Source: Dehalococcoidia bacterium
Lineage (GTDB): Bacteria; Chloroflexota; Dehalococcoidia; Lucifugimonadales; JAGWBF01
DNA: 64,000 bases
Assembly (NCBI GenBank): GCA_021295955.1
Contig: JAGWBJ010000001.1
Span: 1-64,000 of the forward strand
Reading direction: 5' to 3'
Shown: in pieces, positions 60,353 to 64,000 of the stretch
Numbering within the stretch: the stretch's first letter is position 1
How the letters are laid out: each line of letters opens with the position of its first letter
Notes under the pieces: generated by a model
Told to the model about the DNA's origin: nothing
What the model saw: the letters and a program-made list of their open reading frames with translations, nothing else
Databases searched by the model: none
Translations under genes and position numbers: made by a program

Positions 60353-62668
60353 CTAGCTCTTGCCGTTCTGCTCCCACAGGGCTTCCAGGACGGCACCCGG
60401 AGACATGGGCAGGGTGTTCATCCTTACACCCACGGCGTCATGGATGGCGTTGGCCACCGCGGCCAGGGGCGGCACGATGGGCACCTCGCCCACTCCCCGC
60501 ACCCCGTAGGGATGGCCCGGGTTGGGCACCTCCACGATCACGGTGTCGATCATGGGCAGGTCCAGACTGGTGGGCATCCTGTAGTCCAGGAAGCTGGAGT
60601 TGGCCATCTCCGCCTTGTCGTTGAAGAAGTACTCCTCGTTTAGGGCCCAGCCGATCCCCTGGGCCACGCCCCCCTGTATCTGCCCCTCAACGTAGCCGGG
60701 ATGGACGGCCTTACCCGCGTCCTGCAGCGCCGTATAACGGAGTATGTCGACCTTGCCCGTATCCGGGTCCACCTCCACGTCGGCGATGTGGACGGCGAAG
60801 GCGCTGCCCACGCTCTTCGGGTCGACGTTGGCCCGGCCGACGATGGGCCCGCCGGTGCCGTTGAGCATGCTCGCCATCTCCCTGAAAGTGAAGCGGAGCT
60901 CCGGGTCCGACTTGTGGGAGATGGCGCCGTTGGAGTATTCGATGTCCTCTGCGGATACGTCCCAGATGGTGGCGGCTCGCTCGATCATCTGCCGCTTCAC
61001 GTCCTGGGCCGCCTCGTAGCTCGCCCAGCCGGTCTTGAAGGCCACGCCGCTGCCGCCGGTCATGGAGGTGAACCCAACCGAGTCCGTGTCCCCCACCTGG
61101 GGCCGCACGTCCTCGGCGTCCAGTCCCAGCACCTCGGCCACGTGCATGGCGGCCACCGCCCGGGAGCCGCCGATGTCCGGCGACCCCTCCACCAGGCTCA
61201 CGGTGCCGTCGGAGTTGACGCTGGCGGTGGCGCTGGCCGGCCCCGTGCCGTTGAACCAGAACCCGCCGGCCACACCCCGACCCCTGTTGGGCCCTTCCAG
61301 CGGCGTCGAGTAGTGCGGGTGCTCTTTGGCCGCTTGTATCGTTTCCAGGTATCCTATGGATGGGAACCTGGGGCCGTTGACCCGGCGGGTCCCCTCCTTG
61401 GCCCCGTTGAGCGTCCGGAACTCCAGGGGGTCCATGCCCAGCTTCTCGCACATCTCGTCGATGACCGCCTCCACGGCGAAGGAGCTGGCGGGGGAGCCAG
61501 GCGCCCGGTAGGCCGCGGTTTTCTGCTTGTTGGTTACCACGTCGTAGCCCCGGATCCGCGCGTTGGCCAGGTCGTACCCGGCCAGGCAGCACATGGCGCC
61601 CGCCACGACGGGCGAGCCGGGAAAGGCCCCGGCGTCGAAGGCCAGGGACACGTCGAAGGCGGTGATGCGGCCGTCTTTCTTGGCGCCGATCCTGGCCGCC
61701 ATGTGACTCCCGGACGTGGGTCCGGTGCCGATGAAGACCTCGGTCCTGGACATGGACAGCTTCACCGGCCGGCCGGTCTTCCGGGACAGCACCGAGGCCA
61801 CGGGTTCCAGGTACACCAGGGTCTTGCCCCCGAATCCCCCGCCGATCTCCATGGGGACCACCTTGATCTTGGAGACGGGGTGGCCCAGGAGCATGGAGGT
61901 CAGGTCCCGTATCTGGAAGTGGCCCTGACTGCTGCACCATATGGTGAGAGTGTCGTCGGCGTTCCACAGGGCCGTGGCGCTGTGGGGCTCGATATACCCC
62001 TGGTGGACGGGCGCGGTGTCGAACTCCCTCTCCACCACCACGTCGGCTTCCTGGAACCCCTTGTCCAGGTCGCCGATCTCAAAGGTGAAGCGGTTGGCGA
62101 CGTTGCTGCCCTTGCTGTCGTCGTCCCCAGAGAGAACGCCGCCCGTCCGTACGGTGGCGTCCTCTATGGTTGCCAACCGTTCGTGGACCAGGGGCGCGTC
62201 GTCCCTCATCGCCTGCACCACGTTGAGGACGGGGGGAAGCACCTCGTAGTCCACATCTATCAGGGAGAGAGCCTCTTCGGCGATTTCGGCGGTGGTGGCG
62301 GCCACCGCGGCGATTGCGTGCCCCTGATACAACGCCTTGTCGGCGGCCAGCACGTTGTTGCTGACGTACCGGGGGTTCGACATGGCCCCCTCGCCCAGGT
62401 CCGCCGCCCGGCCCTCGGGCTGCGCCAGGTCCGCGGCCGTCGCCACGGCCTTGACACCGGGCAGCGCCAGGGCGCGGGTGAGGTCGATGGACTTGATGCG
62501 GGCGTGGGCGTGGGGGCTCCTGAGCACCTTTCCGTGGAGCATGCCCGGGAGGCTTATATCGGCACCATACCGGGCGCGCCCCGTTACCTTGTCGGCGCCG
62601 TCGTGGCGTATGGGCCGCTTGCCTACTACGTTGTACTCCTGGGTGGACAGTACGACGTTGGAAGTCAT
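60353..62668 (-). CDS. Molybdenum hydroxylase large (molybdopterin) subunit, xanthine-dehydrogenase family
   Basis: Catalytic Mo subunit, 771 residues. It has the domain order RPIRHDGADKVTGRARYGAD, PMEIGGGFGGK (272-282), the active-site loop AYRAPGSP (386-393) and the terminal GVRGVGEVPIVPP with the catalytic Glu. The loop is not AYxCSFR of form I CO dehydrogenase nor AYRGAGR of form II, so it is a related hydroxylase of unknown substrate, perhaps an N-heterocycle or aromatic acid. ATG 62668 overlaps the 2Fe-2S subunit stop by four bases. It forms a FAD-FeS-Mo operon. Confidence 0.93.
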   Translation of the reverse strand: MTSNVVLSTQEYNVVGKRPIRHDGADKVTGRARYGADISLPGMLHGKVLRSPHAHARIKSIDLTRALALPGVKAVATAADLAQPEGRAADLGEGAMSNPRYVSNNVLAADKALYQGHAIAAVAATTAEIAEEALSLIDVDYEVLPPVLNVVQAMRDDAPLVHERLATIEDATVRTGGVLSGDDDSKGSNVANRFTFEIGDLDKGFQEADVVVEREFDTAPVHQGYIEPHSATALWNADDTLTIWCSSQGHFQIRDLTSMLLGHPVSKIKVVPMEIGGGFGGKTLVYLEPVASVLSRKTGRPVKLSMSRTEVFIGTGPTSGSHMAARIGAKKDGRITAFDVSLAFDAGAFPGSPVVAGAMCCLAGYDLANARIRGYDVVTNKQKTAAYRAPGSPASSFAVEAVIDEMCEKLGMDPLEFRTLNGAKEGTRRVNGPRFPSIGYLETIQAAKEHPHYSTPLEGPNRGRGVAGGFWFNGTGPASATASVNSDGTVSLVEGSPDIGGSRAVAAMHVAEVLGLDAEDVRPQVGDTDSVGFTSMTGGSGVAFKTGWASYEAAQDVKRQMIERAATIWDVSAEDIEYSNGAISHKSDPELRFTFREMASMLNGTGGPIVGRANVDPKSVGSAFAVHIADVEVDPDTGKVDILRYTALQDAGKAVHPGYVEGQIQGGVAQGIGWALNEEYFFNDKAEMANSSFLDYRMPTSLDLPMIDTVIVEVPNPGHPYGVRGVGEVPIVPPLAAVANAIHDAVGVRMNTLPMSPGAVLEALWEQNGKS

Positions 62669-63147
62669 TGCGCCTTCGCCCCCATTTCCTCCGAGGCGCC
62701 CAGCACGGCGCGCACTATCTTGTCGTACCCGGTGCACCGGCACAGGTTGCCCGCCAGCCAGTGGCGCACCCTCTGCTCCGTGGGCTTGGGCTCACTGTCC
62801 AGCAGCGCCTTGGCGGCGACTATGAACCCCGGGGTGCATATGCCGCACTGCAGGGCCGCGTGCTCGAGGAAAGCCTGCTGGATGGGGTGGAGGCCGTTGG
62901 CGTCGGCCACACCCTCGATGGTGGTTATGTCCTTCCCCTGGGCCTCGACGCCCAGGACGCAGCAGGAGTCCACGATGCGGCCGTCGAACAGCACGGTGCA
63001 AGCGCCGCAGTTGCCGTCGTTGCAGCCCTCCTTGGTGCCCGTCAGCGAGAGGACGTCCCGCAGGACTTCAAGCAGGCTCTGTCTGGCCTCACAGAGGAAC
63101 TCGGTGTCTTCTCCGTTGATCTTGGTCTGTACATGGACCTTGGCCAT
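62665..63147 (-). CDS. Molybdenum hydroxylase small (2Fe-2S) subunit
   Basis: A 160-residue electron-transfer subunit with two [2Fe-2S] clusters. The N-terminal plant-type cluster has TKEGCNDGNCGACTVLFDGRIVDSC; the C-terminal helical cluster has QCGICTPGFIVAAKALL and GNLCRCTGY. All eight cysteine ligands are present. It transfers electrons from the Mo site to the FAD subunit. ATG 63147, four bases after the FAD gene; overlaps the Mo gene by ATGA. Confidence 0.96.
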   Translation of the reverse strand: MAKVHVQTKINGEDTEFLCEARQSLLEVLRDVLSLTGTKEGCNDGNCGACTVLFDGRIVDSCCVLGVEAQGKDITTIEGVADANGLHPIQQAFLEHAALQCGICTPGFIVAAKALLDSEPKPTEQRVRHWLAGNLCRCTGYDKIVRAVLGASEEMGAKAQ

Positions 63148-63151
63148 CTCT

Positions 63152-64000
63152 CTAAGCCTCCCTCGCTCGGTCTATGGCGCCCTTCAGTGTCCTGCGTGTC
63201 AGCACTCCCACGAGGTGCTTACGCTGGGGGATGGTGCCGCGCATGTCGGCGATGGGCTTGGCAGCAGCCATTGCGGCCTCCGCGGCCTCTTCGATGGCGT
63301 CGTCGCTGACCTCTTTACCCGCCAGCGCATCTCCCGCTTCCTTCACATACAGGGGCGTGGGCGCGACGGACGCCAGGGACACCCGCGCCGACACGAAGGA
63401 CTTCCCCGAGGCGTCCAGCACCACCGAGGAGCCTACGCCGGCAACGGCGATGTCCATCTCGTTCCTGGGGATGAACCGCAAGTAGTGGGCCCCCGAGTGG
63501 GCCACTGGAGGTGGAAGGTGGATGGCCACCAGGAACTCGCCGTCCTCCAGCACATTCTGGCCGGGGGCCGTGCAGAAGTCCTCCGCAGCCACCGTCCGCG
63601 TGCCGTTGGGTCCGGCCACCTGGCAGGTGGCGCCCAGGACGATGAGGGGGGGTATGCCGTCGGCGCTGGGCGCGGCGTTGCACAGGTTGCCGCCCAGGCT
63701 CGCCCTGCCCTGGATCTGGATGCCACCTATCAGAGCCGCGCAGTCGATGAGGCCCGGATAGGCCTCGGATACAGCGGCGTTCTGGTAGATCCTGCAGCAC
63801 GGGACCGAGGCCCCAAGCTGGAGTCCGTCCTGGGGTGTATAGGATATCTCGTTGGTCTCGGGGATGTTCTTCGCATCCACGAGACGGTCCACCGTCCGGC
63901 GTCCGCTCCTGAGCTGGACCAGTATGTCGGTGCCGCCGGCCAGCACCATCGCTCGGCTACCCTTCTCCGCCAGCAGGGAAATAGCTTCGCCGACGGAACG
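63152..64000 (-). CDS. Molybdenum hydroxylase medium (FAD) subunit, 5'-truncated by the window
   Basis: The C-terminal 282 codons of the FAD-binding subunit of the same operon; the frame is open to the window edge, so the start is outside. It has VLAGGTDILVQLRSGRRTVDRLVD (residues after the edge), GGIQIQGRASLGGNLCNAAPSADGIPPL, the FAD-binding motifs of this family, and RFIPRNEMDIAVAGVGSSV. The end DRAREA* is four bases from the small subunit gene. Confidence 0.95.
   Translation of the reverse strand, partial: RSVGEAISLLAEKGSRAMVLAGGTDILVQLRSGRRTVDRLVDAKNIPETNEISYTPQDGLQLGASVPCCRIYQNAAVSEAYPGLIDCAALIGGIQIQGRASLGGNLCNAAPSADGIPPLIVLGATCQVAGPNGTRTVAAEDFCTAPGQNVLEDGEFLVAIHLPPPVAHSGAHYLRFIPRNEMDIAVAGVGSSVVLDASGKSFVSARVSLASVAPTPLYVKEAGDALAGKEVSDDAIEEAAEAAMAAAKPIADMRGTIPQRKHLVGVLTRRTLKGAIDRAREA

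Noticed and set aside
60353-64000. CO dehydrogenase coxMSL
   Set aside because: The catalytic loop AYRAPGSP matches neither accepted CO dehydrogenase form.

Overview
The window is a 64 kb piece of a high-GC bacterial chromosome with tightly packed genes, many GTG and TTG starts, frequent ATGA/GTGA stop-start overlaps and long operons. The gene set points to Chloroflexota, most likely Dehalococcoidia of the SAR202 type. This is inferred from the combination of a complete deazaflavin (F420) branch (cofG, cofH, cofD, cofC plus an LLM-type oxidoreductase), sat with aprBA, a three-subunit molybdenum hydroxylase, heme A synthesis and related MFS carriers. No rRNA, tRNA, CRISPR array or transposase gene was seen.

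Layout. 1-2069: heme A and heme O synthesis (ctaA, ctaB) and the start of an exported or anchored protein. 2312-4469: GNAT, NUDIX and an alpha/beta hydrolase. 4475-9944: a metal-homeostasis block (DtxR-type repressor, Fe3+-type ABC permease and ATPase without a binding protein, ferritin-like/VIT1 iron exporter). 10024-20189: one long leftward run, argS-ruvB-NIPSNAP-cofG-cofH-cofD-cofC-LLM oxidoreductase-nuclease-fabI. 20379-25868: an accessory island between argS and recG, with a DUF4143 ATPase preceded by a 23-bp tandem repeat array, a single-chain restriction-modification protein, and a FitAB/VapBC toxin-antitoxin pair that is translationally coupled to it. 25882-31403: recG, a DegV/DAK2 pair (probable fatty-acid kinase) and rpmB. 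31400-43481: leuS and an arginine operon (argJ, argB, a frameshifted UPF0182 gene, argD, argG, argH) ending with rpe. 43519-49510: prkA, a CoxG-like protein, a PAP2-fold protein without its catalytic residues, plsY, ilvE and comEA.

49507-58722 is a catabolic and sulfur region: an SDR-MFS operon divergent from a dihydropyrimidinase, then sat, a probable structured RNA, a second MFS carrier related to the first, aprB and aprA. Sat and AprBA together suggest sulfite oxidation to sulfate with ATP formation, or the reverse. An ECF sigma/anti-sigma pair follows (58857-60266). The window ends with a molybdenum hydroxylase operon read leftward (FAD, 2Fe-2S and Mo subunits), the FAD gene being cut by the window edge.

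The least explained signals are the six-unit, exactly 23-bp tandem array at 20379-20516, the promoter-to-terminator RNA locus at 54719-54899 in front of the MFS-aprBA genes, and the PAP2-fold protein that has lost all three catalytic positions. Starts were chosen from Shine-Dalgarno sites, overlaps and family lengths; several differ from the longest reading frame and are explained in the entries.
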